Assembly: GCA_030998225.1 (NCBI GenBank)
Contig: JAPYXD010000459.1
Location: 1,054,001 to 1,118,000 of the forward strand
DNA length: 64,000 nucleotides
Reading direction: 5' to 3'
Source: Diplolepis rosae
Taxonomy: Eukaryota; Arthropoda; Insecta; Hymenoptera; Diplolepididae
The notes below the pieces were generated by a model. It saw only the letters and a program-made list of their open reading frames with translations. It did not search any database and was not told the origin of the DNA. Of this stretch, positions 21,246 to 31,078 are shown one piece after another; the first letter of the stretch is position 1; each line of letters begins with the position of its first letter. Made by a program: the position numbers and the translations under genes.

Positions 21246-21540
21246 CTTTGTCCGAACCATTTTTTCCTAGATGAAGTATTTTAGAACATATTTGGGATTA
21301 TACATTAAAATGGGTCACCGTGTATATTATAAATATATAAATATTCCATCTGGTCTTAAATGACGTTAATGCTAAATCACAGGTTGATAAGGTCGATATG
21401 GTAGAGTTGGGTTATCATGGTGAGTGATACACTCTTCTAATTATCGACATAATCGACTGAAATGATTTGGACAAATTTTTATATAGTTCATGATATATCC
21501 GTGGCCAAATTGACGTAAATTGATTCTGTGAGAAAAGTTT

Positions 21541-21615
21541 TGTGGAATCTCCGTAGCGCAGATGATAGAGCATTCGATCGGCAATCGAAAGGTCCTGGGC
21601 TCGATACCCATTCAT
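21541..21615 (+). repeat. tRNA-like SINE head, well preserved
   Basis: CCGTAGCGCAGATGATAGAG fits an A box, TTCGA and TCGAA pair around the loop TCGGCAA as an anticodon arm, and GGGCTCGATACCC is a B box with a self-pairing T arm. Residue 33 of the loop is C instead of T, and there is no clear acceptor stem. It could be a decayed tRNA gene, but its similarity to 19195-19310 favours a SINE. Confidence 0.55.
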
Positions 21616-21629
21616 TCCTTGTATTAAAA

Positions 21630-23078
21630 CATTTTGTTTAATTTGTATGAAAAAATCGGAAATTACTTCTGGGACGACCCAATACATGCCAGGAGAAATT
21701 CTTTAAATAAAACATTTTAAAGGCTTCAAAATGCTCGTCGAAAAAGCAGTTAAACATTCCTCCTACGATAACCTGGAAATCGCTATTTCCCTTCAGAACA
21801 AAAATTGTGGTCTATCCTCGAAAAACATAAGAATCTTACTATTGTAAGTAGAGAACTTGAGGATTGTGTCTATATCAAATGGTGGAATTAAATTATAAAA
21901 ATTATCAACAAAATAGTTTTCATGTCAAATTTTTCTCGCAAATGTATATCATGAAAATAAAGTACTTTGATGAAATTTGAGCCGAGATATAATTATTCGG
22001 AACTCATCAATTTTTCATAAAAAAAATATCGTGATGGAAAAAAATTGTTTTTCATAAACCGCAAAATTATTTATAATTAACAATTCGAATTTGCATAATT
22101 TTCTCAATCTTTCTTTTGGGAGTTATTTCGCTTTATATGTTCGGTAATGTCTTCCGAATAGAAAGCTGAAAGGAAAATTTGATAATCTCAATTAACCGAT
22201 GAATGGCGTTTGTTTTTATAAGCCAGTGCAACTCGCCGCGTCTGATCGCGATACTCTTGGCTATACATTCTTATAGCGTGTACTTTATGATTAATCACTC
22301 TGCTACGATTGATTACTTGTTTGATTTGAAAAATGTTTGAGTTTAATATTAGTAAACGAATAATGCTAAAATGCACCCATTGATTATTGTTTTACGTTTC
22401 GAGTTTATGTAAAATCAGAGTATTTATTTAAGTACACAAACCAAAAACAATAAATTCACGTTTTTTTCTAATACATACAACTATCACATTATGTAAAAGA
22501 ACACTTGGCTATGTTTCAATGTGTAACGTGACAAGTAATTGAAGTTTCATCTTCGGAATAGATCTTGCAAGCTAGTTTATCATCATCAATAGGCACATGT
22601 GAATAGTATTGATGAGTATTTTGAATCGTTCGTGCTTAGTTGAATCTATTTTTTGAAAAATTCTCATGAGTCCGTGTGAGGTTGCAAAGAAATCCCATTT
22701 ATCCATTCATGGTTTTCCTCAAAAAGCTCACATGGTAAAAGTTTGTGTGACAGAATAGATGGCGTTGTGAAACGTCAGACTTATTTTGCTTTTTTGTGTT
22801 GAATTGACGATGCACAAATACATCTTGCAGGAGATTTGTTTCGATGGGCTATCTATCTATCTATCTTTTTTTGATATATGTACCATAACCAAAATTTATT
22901 TATATATTATTTAAATTATAAAATAAACTCAATAAAATAAAATATAAATAAAAAATATAAAAAATTTAATAAAATATATTTAATATTTTTTTTAATTTCT
23001 GTTTAAAAATTTTTAAAAAGTACATTCTCTGCTTCATATGTGTTCATTATCATATGTATTTTAAGTATATGTTTTATT
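21630..23078. other. AT-rich intergenic sequence
   Basis: No gene was recognised. A short TATC microsatellite lies near 22850-22868. The stretch lies downstream of the minus-strand gene ending at 23079. Confidence 0.45.
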
Positions 23079-23923
23079 TTACTGCTGATGCGGATAAGAA
23101 TTTGGTGCTGATGCTTCAAAAGAGTGAAAGGGAAAACTGCAATCATCGTAATTAATAGGTGTAAAACTGTTTTGTCCTTTCTTTTTGAACTGGAAATTTT
23201 TGTGACTTTCTTTATCTTCTGGCTCTGCTATTGGATTCCCTTTTTGCGAATGATCTTCAGCTGTGCTCGGATGATTCCGCAGTTGATTCGAAGTATCAGC
23301 CTCAGATAAATTGTCTTCTTCCGAGCTAGCTTTATCCTCTGAATCTCTGTTTTGTGACGATCTATCCTTTTCTCTGGACCTTGTCTCATTTACTATTGTT
23401 TGCCGGATACGTGCACACTGCAGATTGATTACTCGCGTGAAGTGCACACTGCCAACCCAGTTTGGGAAAGTTTTGACGTACTCTGAAAATAAATTTTTTG
23501 GCTATAATCTACACGAACACTGTATAAAACTAATTCCCAAGATTGGGCAATATTTACAACATAGTTTATTTATAACGTGATTATGAAAATGACTGTTTGA
23601 ACACTGTTTTTAACCTTCACCAGCCTTCACGACGCCGCAAAGATATTTTAAGTATGTGTCGCAAAAATCACTTTAGCACGGATTCCCGAAAATATTTTTA
23701 TATGCCTATACGATTGCTATGAAAGACAAAAAATACCGAGAGGAGAAAATTGAATGAGGTTATGGTACTTACTTGATTTGTGTACAATTCTTGCAGCATG
23801 TGATTTTGAGTTTCCATAGATGACTTTCACAACATCATTGATGGCAGGGTTTTTCTTCGATAAACAGGTCTCTTTGACAACACTAGAAGTGTTGGATTTT
23901 ATAAAAAACACGAGGTACCACAT
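23079..23923 (-). CDS. Two-exon gene, unknown function, 184 residues
   Basis: Exon 1 (23923-23773) starts MWYLVFFIKSNTSSVVKETC and ends before GTAAGT. Exon 2 (23482-23079) follows TTTATTTTCAG. Joining them keeps the frame (555 nt, 185 codons with stop) and encodes HKSKYVKTFPNWVG across the junction. The N-terminal half is compact and basic; from residue about 80 on it is rich in Ser, Glu, Asp and Lys (SREKDRSSQNRDSEDKASSE), likely disordered. There is no signal peptide, transmembrane segment or known domain that I recognise. An upstream region at 23930-24020 could hold the promoter. Good splice sites and an uninterrupted frame make this one of the better host-gene candidates here, although a domesticated transposon gene is possible. 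Confidence 0.6.
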
Positions 23924-24109
23924 TTTGACAGACTATGTATTCACAGACAAAAGATGACAGCGTTCCACGCTCTAACGCTCTTGTCATTGCACTGTCGTCT
24001 GTTTCTCATTGAAAAGGCGCGGGAACAGGGAAACAAGGTTTGGGATTTTCCCGGCAATTAGGACTGAAATTGCATGTCATAACCTATTGTGTATGTAGAG
24101 TTCGGTGCT

Positions 24110-24465
24110 CAAAGTATACGAGTCGAATATTCCAAGAAATCGTATACTATAGTATACCTTTCTTAAACTTTTTGTATACTCCAAGGGATCATTCGGTGTA
24201 CTTCGGAGACTGGGAGACTGTTTGGTATACCGCGTAGATTGAGTATACATTTGGTGGACTTTGGAAAACCGTTCAGTAAACTTAGGAGATAGCGGAGACT
24301 AATTCGTATACTACCGCAGTATACCCTAACTAATTTGGTTGACTGCAGTAACATTTTGGGTGACCCTTGGGTGACTCTTTGGTATACTTGGGAGACTGCG
24401 GAGACTAGTCTGTATACTTTTTGTATACTCGGGAGACTCCGTATACTCATTCGTATACTGGAAAA
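24110..24465. repeat. GTATAC and GGAGACT motif array
   Basis: About 13 copies of the palindrome GTATAC and 6 of GGAGACT lie in 350 bp, often as GGGAGACTGCGGAGACT or TTTGTATACTCGGGAGACT. Spacing is irregular, so it is not a simple tandem repeat. Confidence 0.65.
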
Positions 24466-25368
24466 TTTCATCTCGGGAAGACTATCTAAGTGAATATTAA
24501 ACAAAATTTTATCTCTAATCAATAATAAATTACAAGTGATTTTTCAAAAATGTGTGTTATCTGAAATTTTAAAAACATACACAAAAATTCTGATATTTAA
24601 AATCAATTTATACTAATAAAGCAGAGATATAATATTCAGTTTTAAGATATTAGAGAAAAATAAGTTCGGTATCAGAAAATTTATATTATTCAAGAATATG
24701 TATTTTTAATTCATTTATATTGATTTTTAAGATTCAATATATATTCTCCATTTTCTCCTTCACCTCTTTTTCTGTGTTCTTCCTATTTCCACGTGTCTTT
24801 GTATTTTGGAGTGTCTGTGCGTACGAAGGTAGTCCCAGCAGTGCCCGACCTAACAAAGAAAACCCAAAAAATTTGGAAAAGAATACCTTCTGTTCTGTAC
24901 CTCAGTATAACTTTAGAAAGTAAAAATCAGTGTCTCATAAAACTCAAGTCCGAATTATCCTGTTCTCTTGAACTCTAAATTACTGACAATTTTGCACTCA
25001 AATCAAAGCCTTTCCTAAATTGCTTGAGCCTACTATTGTAAAACTTAGTCTATTGTCCATTTATGTTTTCCAGTTTCTATCTTCGATAGCTTCACTATCG
25101 GATCTTCCCGCTATCCTAATCCAAAACCCTATCATAAACCGACTCATTGCCTCAGCCTCATTAGCCTGTCCCTACATAATTACCTGGCACTTTCCTTCAA
25201 CTCCTTATCCTGGGTTTCTCCCTTTTTTTTAGAATTTGAAATGTGCCATCGACTCTCAAGAGGGTTGCCCTAAAGACTCCCACCCTAACTATTGTAACCA
25301 CTACGATGTTTTTGACTACCCCTACTACCTTGTACAAATTTTTCGATTGCGCTCAACTGAGCGACCGG
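24466..25368. other. Intergenic, no gene supported
   Basis: ORFs of 60-70 codons (24720-24978, 25020-25232) lack recognisable features. 25000-25330 is pyrimidine-rich. Confidence 0.45.
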
Positions 25369-25633
25369 GACCGTTTGATGGGCAGAGCTCCCAAACTTGA
25401 AACGCCGCTAGCGAGCCGCTGGCGGGGAACCGTCCCCACGCATCAGCCGCCCGCCGTTGCCCCTCAGCTACCTTCCTATTCAAATAGAAAGACGATGCTG
25501 GCGGGGTATCGAGTTTAAGGGGAAGGTAGCTGAGGGGCAACGGCGGGCGGCCGATGCGTGGGGACGGTTCCCCGCCAGCGGCTCGCCAGCGGCGTTTCAA
25601 GTTTGGGAGCTCTGTTGGTGGGTACAAACGGTC
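25369..25633. repeat. Near-perfect GC-rich hairpin, 94-bp arms
   Basis: Arms 25383-25476 and 25521-25614 are inverted copies with only about two mismatches, separated by a 44-nt loop. GACCGTTTG (25369) and CAAACGGTC (25633) extend the pairing outward. The arms are strongly GC-rich in an AT-rich region. Transcribed, it would form a long hairpin RNA. It could instead be a MITE, but I see no target duplication. Confidence 0.85.
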
Positions 25634-25807
25634 AGTAGTCTCTGTCTATCCGTTAACTAACTCATACGATTGAAGCACTGTATCTGTTATTCAATTACTA
25701 GTATAAAACAAATATACATGTATTAATTTCAGTAGACTTATATATAACTGACATTGTTGAGTTACTTGTGCATCTTAATTTTATTTATTATCTACAAACG
25801 AACACCT

Positions 25808-26041
25808 TCATTTCTCAACGTAGTCTCCTTTTAATTTGATACACTTTCCACAACGATGTTCAATAGTTTTGATACCCTGTTTATAGTAACAACCGTCGAG
25901 CTCTTTAAAATAGCCACTAACCGCAAACTCCACCTCTTCATTGTTGGCAACTCTCTGACTAACGAGCCATTTTTTCAAGTTTAGAAAGAGAAAATAGTCC
26001 GAAGGGGCTAAATTGAGCAAATGGGGTGCGTGAAGAAGCAA
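25808..26041 (-). pseudogene. Mariner transposase C-terminal fragment (mellifera/mauritiana-like)
   Basis: Minus-strand reading gives LNLAPSDYFLFLNLKKWL with the third catalytic Asp, then EEVEFAVSGYFKELDGCYY and the closing CIKLKGDYVEK typical of this mariner group. Only the last ~78 residues remain and no terminal repeat was found. The neighbouring plus-strand mariner at 26119 belongs to a similar lineage but is a separate insertion. Confidence 0.8.
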
Positions 26042-26118
26042 TTTGAACCTTAGCTTATTGATTTGGCCAACGCGATAAAGGATATGTAAACTGGTATAAA
26101 ACGGCTAAAATTAAATTA

Positions 26119-26945
26119 CTGGGTTGGCAACAAAGTCATTTCGCTTTTTTCCGTTAGATGACTAGTCGGTTGAAGTCGTTCTTCTTCATTGCAAACTTCA
26201 AACCGTATATGGTATTTGACAGCTGGCGTTTCATAGATTATTCAGTAAAAAAAGAGTTTCAAGTTTTGTTGTATATTTATTGTTTTGCACTGATTTGAAT
26301 TGGAGATTACAGACGGTCATTTTCGTCACATTTTACTTTATTACTTCCGAAAAGGTAAAAACGCAATGCAAGCTCGGAAAAAGTTGTATGATGTTTATGG
26401 TAAAAAATCATTAACAGAACGCCAGTGCCAGAATTGGTTTGCTCCTTTTCGTTCCGGAGATTTTTACCTCAAAGATGCACCACTCACTGGAGGGCCAACT
26501 GAAGTTGACGACGACAAAATAAAAGTAATGATAGGAAATAACCGGCGTAATACGACACGGAAGATCGCAGAGAAGCTTAACATGTCACATACATGCGTTG
26601 AAAGGCATTTAAAACAACTTGATTACGTTAATAAGATCGATATTTAGGTTCCTCACAAATAGAACGAAATTCAACTCACCAAACGAATTTCCATTTGCGA
26701 TTCACTGCTGGAACATAACGAAACCGATCCATTTTTAAAGCGAATCATAACGGGCGATGAAAAATGGGTTGTTTACGATAACGTCGTGCGAAAAAGATCA
26801 TGGAGCAAACGAGAGGAGCCTGCACAATCGAAATCAAAAGCCGATATTCATCAAAAGACGGTTATGCTGAGTGTTTGGTGGGATTTCAAAGGTATTGTTT
26901 ATTTTGAGCTGCTCCCAAAGAACCAAACTATCAATTCGAATTTAA
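26119..26945 (+). mobile_element. 3'-truncated mellifera-like mariner
   Basis: CTGGGTTGGCAACAAAGTCA after TA at 26117-26118 is a mellifera-type mariner terminal repeat. The coding region starts about 180 bp in. Homology stops near 26945, so the right end is lost. Confidence 0.8.
26297..26945 (+). pseudogene. Mariner transposase N-terminal two-thirds
   Basis: The first block (to 26647) carries the DNA-binding domain with HILLYYFRKGKNAMQARKKL, CQNWFAPFRSGDF and the second HTH NTTRKIAEKLNMSHTCVERH. After a stop, a second block contains ITGDEKWVVYDN near 26750 (first catalytic Asp) and VMLSVWWDFKGIVYFELLPK. The second and third Asp blocks are missing with the 3' end. Stops after the first block make it a pseudogene. 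Confidence 0.85.
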
Positions 26946-27129
26946 AAATTAGATCAAATTTTGAAACCATTCTGTAAATTAGGTAAGAAACGGAAACCAA
27001 CATAAGCAAGAGGAAAAAATTGGATTTTTTAAAATTTACAAAAGGAATTCCAAGATTGAATTATAAGGTTGGTTGAAATGTCTCAAATCTGAGACCTTGT
27101 TTAGACTATTGTGTTTTTCTTTTTATATG

Positions 27130-27842
27130 AAAACCATTTCAGTGAAAGCTCTTTTTTGAAAGTTTTTTTCTTAATAGACAATTTTGAAATCATTCCACAA
27201 AATTTCATATGAAATGTTATTTTTATTTTCAAGAATGTGTTTGGTAATGACGTTGTGATATTTCGGATTAAGTTTTATGTTATTTTTATGTTCCACTCTA
27301 CGGATGTGTAAAGGTCTTTTTGTTTGTCCTACGTATGTTTTACCACACTTACAAGTTAATTTGTAAACTACATTGTTCTTATCAGTGGGAGATACTGGAT
27401 CTTTAAAACTCTCTCTATATTTTCGGATATAATGCCGTAGTAAGGAATTGTGATTATTTTTTCTTTTTCTTTGTTTTCAATATCAATGGTTATTCAGGGT
27501 TTTGCGATTCTCTTATTCAATTTACTAATTCTTTTGTTTATATGTTTGTGTGCTTGATTATTATATTTTTTGGGTATTTGTTTAACACTAAATAGTTCGT
27601 GATAATATCTAAGTTTTCATTATGGAAATATTTGTTTGCAAATAAGATAGCGGAGTCAACTAAATTTTTTATTGTTCCAATTTTCTGTTGTAAAGGGTGG
27701 TTAGAAAAATAATTTAAGAATCTACCAGAGTAAGTTTTTTTGCGGAAGCAGTTGGTTTTTATGGAATTATCGTCATTTTTTATCATGGTTAAACTCAAAA
27801 AATTTATTGAATTGTGTTCATTTTCAATTTCATACGCAAATT
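27130..27842 (-). pseudogene. Penelope-like retroelement: RT end and GIY-YIG endonuclease
   Basis: From 27842 leftward the frame reads FAYEIENEHNSINFLSLTMI and then FRKKTYSGRFLNYFSNHPLQ and GTIKNLVDSAILFANK, the C-terminal part of a Penelope-like RT. After frame changes, KNNVVYKLTCKCGKTYVGQT followed by RPLHIRRVEHKNN near 27350-27270 is the GIY-YIG-type nuclease, with the paired Cys expected for this group. The upstream RT is absent (5' truncation is usual for retroelements) and frames are broken. Confidence 0.83.
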
Positions 27843-29232
27843 GGAATCTATATCATGATAATTGTTAAAACTGGTTATTTAATTCATACAAAATATTTTT
27901 AAATTACTGTACTATATTGTTATATTTCTACTCTTATATTTTTTAAAGGTATATACTTATTTTATAAAATACTTTTATAATATTTCTATTCCATTACAGT
28001 ATTGTGAAGTTACAACAGAAATTATTTACTGTATAACTGACACACTTTTAATAGACTTACAATACGTATATTACAAATACAATTTTTTCCGTTAACGGGG
28101 TTCAAATCTAATTTTCTTTACCTAGTTATAAGCACAGCAGTTATTATCGCTAACCATTCGCCTGACATGTAATTGAAATTTAGAATAGAAATCCAGAATA
28201 GAAACCTACTGTTAAAAGCTATTTTTGGAATCTAAAAAATCTAAAAAATTCAGCCATTTGTGTTGCGAGTTTCTTTGAATCAAAAAGCCCATTATAAAAA
28301 TAACTTTATTAAATAAAAAAATTATAAATTACGTCCTGCCTCAATATCAAGTAAATTGGACTTTATTTTGAAAATGTTTTTGCATTGAATTAAAAAAAAT
28401 ATATTGAAGAAAAGATTTATTTTGAATCAAAATTAAACATCTTTCTGAGTGTAAGACGGATGGGAGGGGCCTTACCAGATACGTCTAGTTATGCTATAAT
28501 CTTTAACAGCCTAATTTAAAAAGATTGTTTCACCAGAGCCTGACATGAACCTTGTTAGCTTTTCTAGTCTAAATCATCTCGCGTGAGTTCTGCCACAATC
28601 CAACTTCAGATATGGAAAGATAGGGAAATATATACACGAGGTTGCACAGAGAAAAATGGACTTCATGAGAATATGAGAGATTGAACAGTACAAGACTTCC
28701 CATGTAGAAATTTCCCCATCTTTCCTTATTTCAAGTTGGGTTCTAGTGGGGCCCGGACTAGAATTTCCTAATATAGAAAAAAATGGTAGGGGCGCTGTTA
28801 GCACTCGATGAGTATTTCTAGGCCAGAAAAAACTGATAGCGGCTCTGTCAGGTGCCAGTAAGGAATTCTTTGTTTCGCTTAAGTATAGAAAATCTATTTG
28901 TATCTATCGGGGCCCCGACTAGAAAATCCCTACTTGTAATATTTGAGTTCAAGGTTAGGTCCATTAGATACAACATAACCTTCATTCTTTATTCTCATTA
29001 AAATTTGATCTTATCTGAGAAAAATGGAGATTTTCTGAACACGGTCTTGGATAAGATCAATACTTAAGAGGAATCAAGCACTTTTAAGAAAACTTTTTTA
29101 TAATTTTGACTTGAATCGTCCCGTATGCGTCCCTATTCATTTACAATTTATTAAGGGCATATATCATCTGGGTCACGTGACCAATTTTTCTCAGGCATCT
29201 CACTTAAAAAATAATAAATGAAATGGATTTTT
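27843..29232. other. Intergenic, no gene supported
   Basis: GGGGCCCGGACTAGAA-like motifs recur near 28748, 28910 and 31350, suggesting pieces of one dispersed repeat. No coding region was recognised. Confidence 0.4.
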
Positions 29233-29281
29233 CATAGCAGATAAACGTAAAGAAAAGAACAAGGAACGTTTATCTGCTATG
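29233..29281. repeat. Perfect 16-bp-arm hairpin
   Basis: CATAGCAGATAAACGT and ACGTTTATCTGCTATG pair perfectly around a 17-nt purine-rich loop. Confidence 0.85.
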
Positions 29282-29370
29282 CACTGAGAGAAAATGATCA
29301 CATCATTTTACTGTTTTCGACGGTAGCGCAAGGATATTCATTAAAACCGAGAACTTTTACTGTCCCGTAA

Positions 29371-29580
29371 TTTTTTTTTTCTACTAGCGGGCCATAAAGT
29401 GGACTTTATTGCCCCGTGCGGGGCAAACAAATCCACTTTCTGACCCTATAGTAGAAAAAAAATCGTGTGCAACACGGGAAAAACATTTATTTTACTCGTG
29501 CGGTTGTTACCCTCCCTTTGCTCGGGCATCAAACTTCGCACTCGCAAAATAAATTTTGTTCTCCCTAGTTGCACAATGTA
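29371..29580 (-). mobile_element. MITE of the CCCCGTGCGGGGC family, copy 1
   Basis: TTCTACTAGCGGGCCATAAA, the central GCCCCGTGCGGGGC palindrome and the end CCCTAGTTGCACAATG match, in inverse, the copy at 36949-37149 across about 200 bp. Confidence 0.82.
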
Positions 29581-29675
29581 CTTTTATGTGCCTTCGGCGC
29601 GTAAACTCGTTTTTACACTACAGTTGAGAGTGGCGTAATGTTGTGTATTACGATACAGAGGAATCTAATGTAAAA

Positions 29676-29949
29676 ATTGAACTGCGCATGCGCCTATTAC
29701 GATACAGCGGAGCGTAATCTTCTTCTTCTTCGTACAGCGTTGGCACCGTACAGAAAAAGCCTTGTGCATTTGAACTGCGCATGCGTCTATTACAATACGC
29801 TACTACTACACAAGGTCGAGAAAATTAAAATGGCCGGAAGTAGTCGCGAAATATCAAGTGAGATTGGCGATAATCACGGCAATTTCGACCTTTTCAGATT
29901 GGATTCGAGTGTACGCATAAAAACGCGTATATGCACCGAAGTGACATAA
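29676..29949 (+). promoter_or_regulatory. Pair of NRF1-like sites before a short ATG ORF
   Basis: AACTGCGCATGCGCCTATTA (29681) and AACTGCGCATGCGTCTATTA (29772) are near-duplicates carrying the TGCGCATGCGC consensus of NRF1-type factors. ATGGCCGGAAGTAGTCGCG at 29830 opens 40 codons with a CCGGAAGT (ETS-like) motif at the start. This looks like a housekeeping promoter, but the region also adjoins MITE sequence. No downstream exon was identified. Confidence 0.28.
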
Positions 29950-30696
29950 AATAAAATATGTGCCAATGCACACAATTCGGGCAATTACGAGACTCGTTGA
30001 AAATGCTCGCAAAACTGATCGCGCCTCGGCTTCGTCTTGGCTTCGTCTCCTGCGAGTATTGTCGCCCGTCGCGTAATAACCCTCATTATGCGTCTAGGCA
30101 CATAATATACTATTACTGTCACCATCCTTAAAATTTACTTGTTTGTGTCGGAATATTTTTTCAGTAATTGTAACAGTACGCTATTTTAAAAGCTTCTCTT
30201 GACGTCAGTAATAAAATACAAGCCTAACAGAAAAATATGCCGTTAGTGTGTTTGAATAAATACAATTCCTATACGAGCAACATGGGGTGAATAGTAAAAT
30301 CAATTGAAGCTTTCATAATAAACATAACCAGTAGAAGTTACTACATAAGAGTAGTTAGAAAAACAAACTGATGATAAGTATATAAGTGTACTATTTTTTT
30401 TAATAGTACTTCATTAATTGGAATTACTTATTGCGAACATGAATGCATAATTTCGTTATGAGATAATTTTCTTGATTCAAAAGTTTCATCATATTTTTGG
30501 AATTGAAAAAACTCAAACTTTTTAGATTTTTAACATACATTGATTTTACTTTAGAAAAAAAAATTAAAGGAATCATAAGCTGCATAAATTATCACGAATA
30601 TACAATAATAAATATTAATACTTCTAAACACTTCTTACACGGCCCTACAGTAGTTGAAGGTTATAAACGCTATTTTCTTTCTTGTATTCCAAGGGT
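29950..30696. other. Intergenic, no gene supported
   Basis: Around 30030-30060 there is a CTTCG-rich stretch resembling dispersed repeat DNA. Nothing else was recognised. Confidence 0.4.
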
Positions 30697-30810
30697 GCGC
30701 AGCCGAGAGGCTTAGTCATTAGGTTAATAGTAGTTAGTAAGTAGAGAGAGTTCGAACCCGCAGCGTTAAGAATAATTTTTAATGATGCCTAAACGAGCGT
30801 TTGTGTAGTG
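30697..30810 (+). repeat. tRNA-Ser-like SINE copy 1
   Basis: GTGCGCAGCCGAGAGGCTTA resembles an A box of a Ser-type tRNA and GAGTTCGAACCCGCAGCG is a B box. The 3' tail to about 30810 aligns with the inverse copy near 62885-62957, showing a dispersed family. Confidence 0.55.
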
Positions 30811-30944
30811 TGTCGATGTTTTCTACGAAGCGGGACGGTCGCCCGTCGCCCAACCGCCGCCACCGGGGCCAGTAATAAAAAAGATTTGCTGGAAGGTATA
30901 TATTGCTGAATGCTGATTAGATGTTTCTGTTAGTATCTCACAGC

Positions 30945-31078
30945 TGGTGATGGAACCTCGACATCGGAAACATCGAAACATCGAGGTTTCGTTTTCGATA
31001 CATCGGTGACATCGATGTTGACCATTTTCGATGTCCGAGGTTCCTAACATCGAGGTTTTGCTTTCGAGGTTCCATCAC
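30945..31078. repeat. CATCGA-rich imperfect repeats
   Basis: ACATCGA and TCGAGGTT(C/T) motifs recur about ten times, including GGTTCCATCACT at the edge and GATGGAACCTCGACATCGG at the start, giving an overall imperfect inverted structure. Confidence 0.5.

Noticed and set aside
21541..21615. Functional tRNA gene
   Set aside because: A and B boxes and an anticodon arm are visible, but position 33 is not T, there is no clear 7-bp acceptor stem, and a related decayed copy occurs at 19195.
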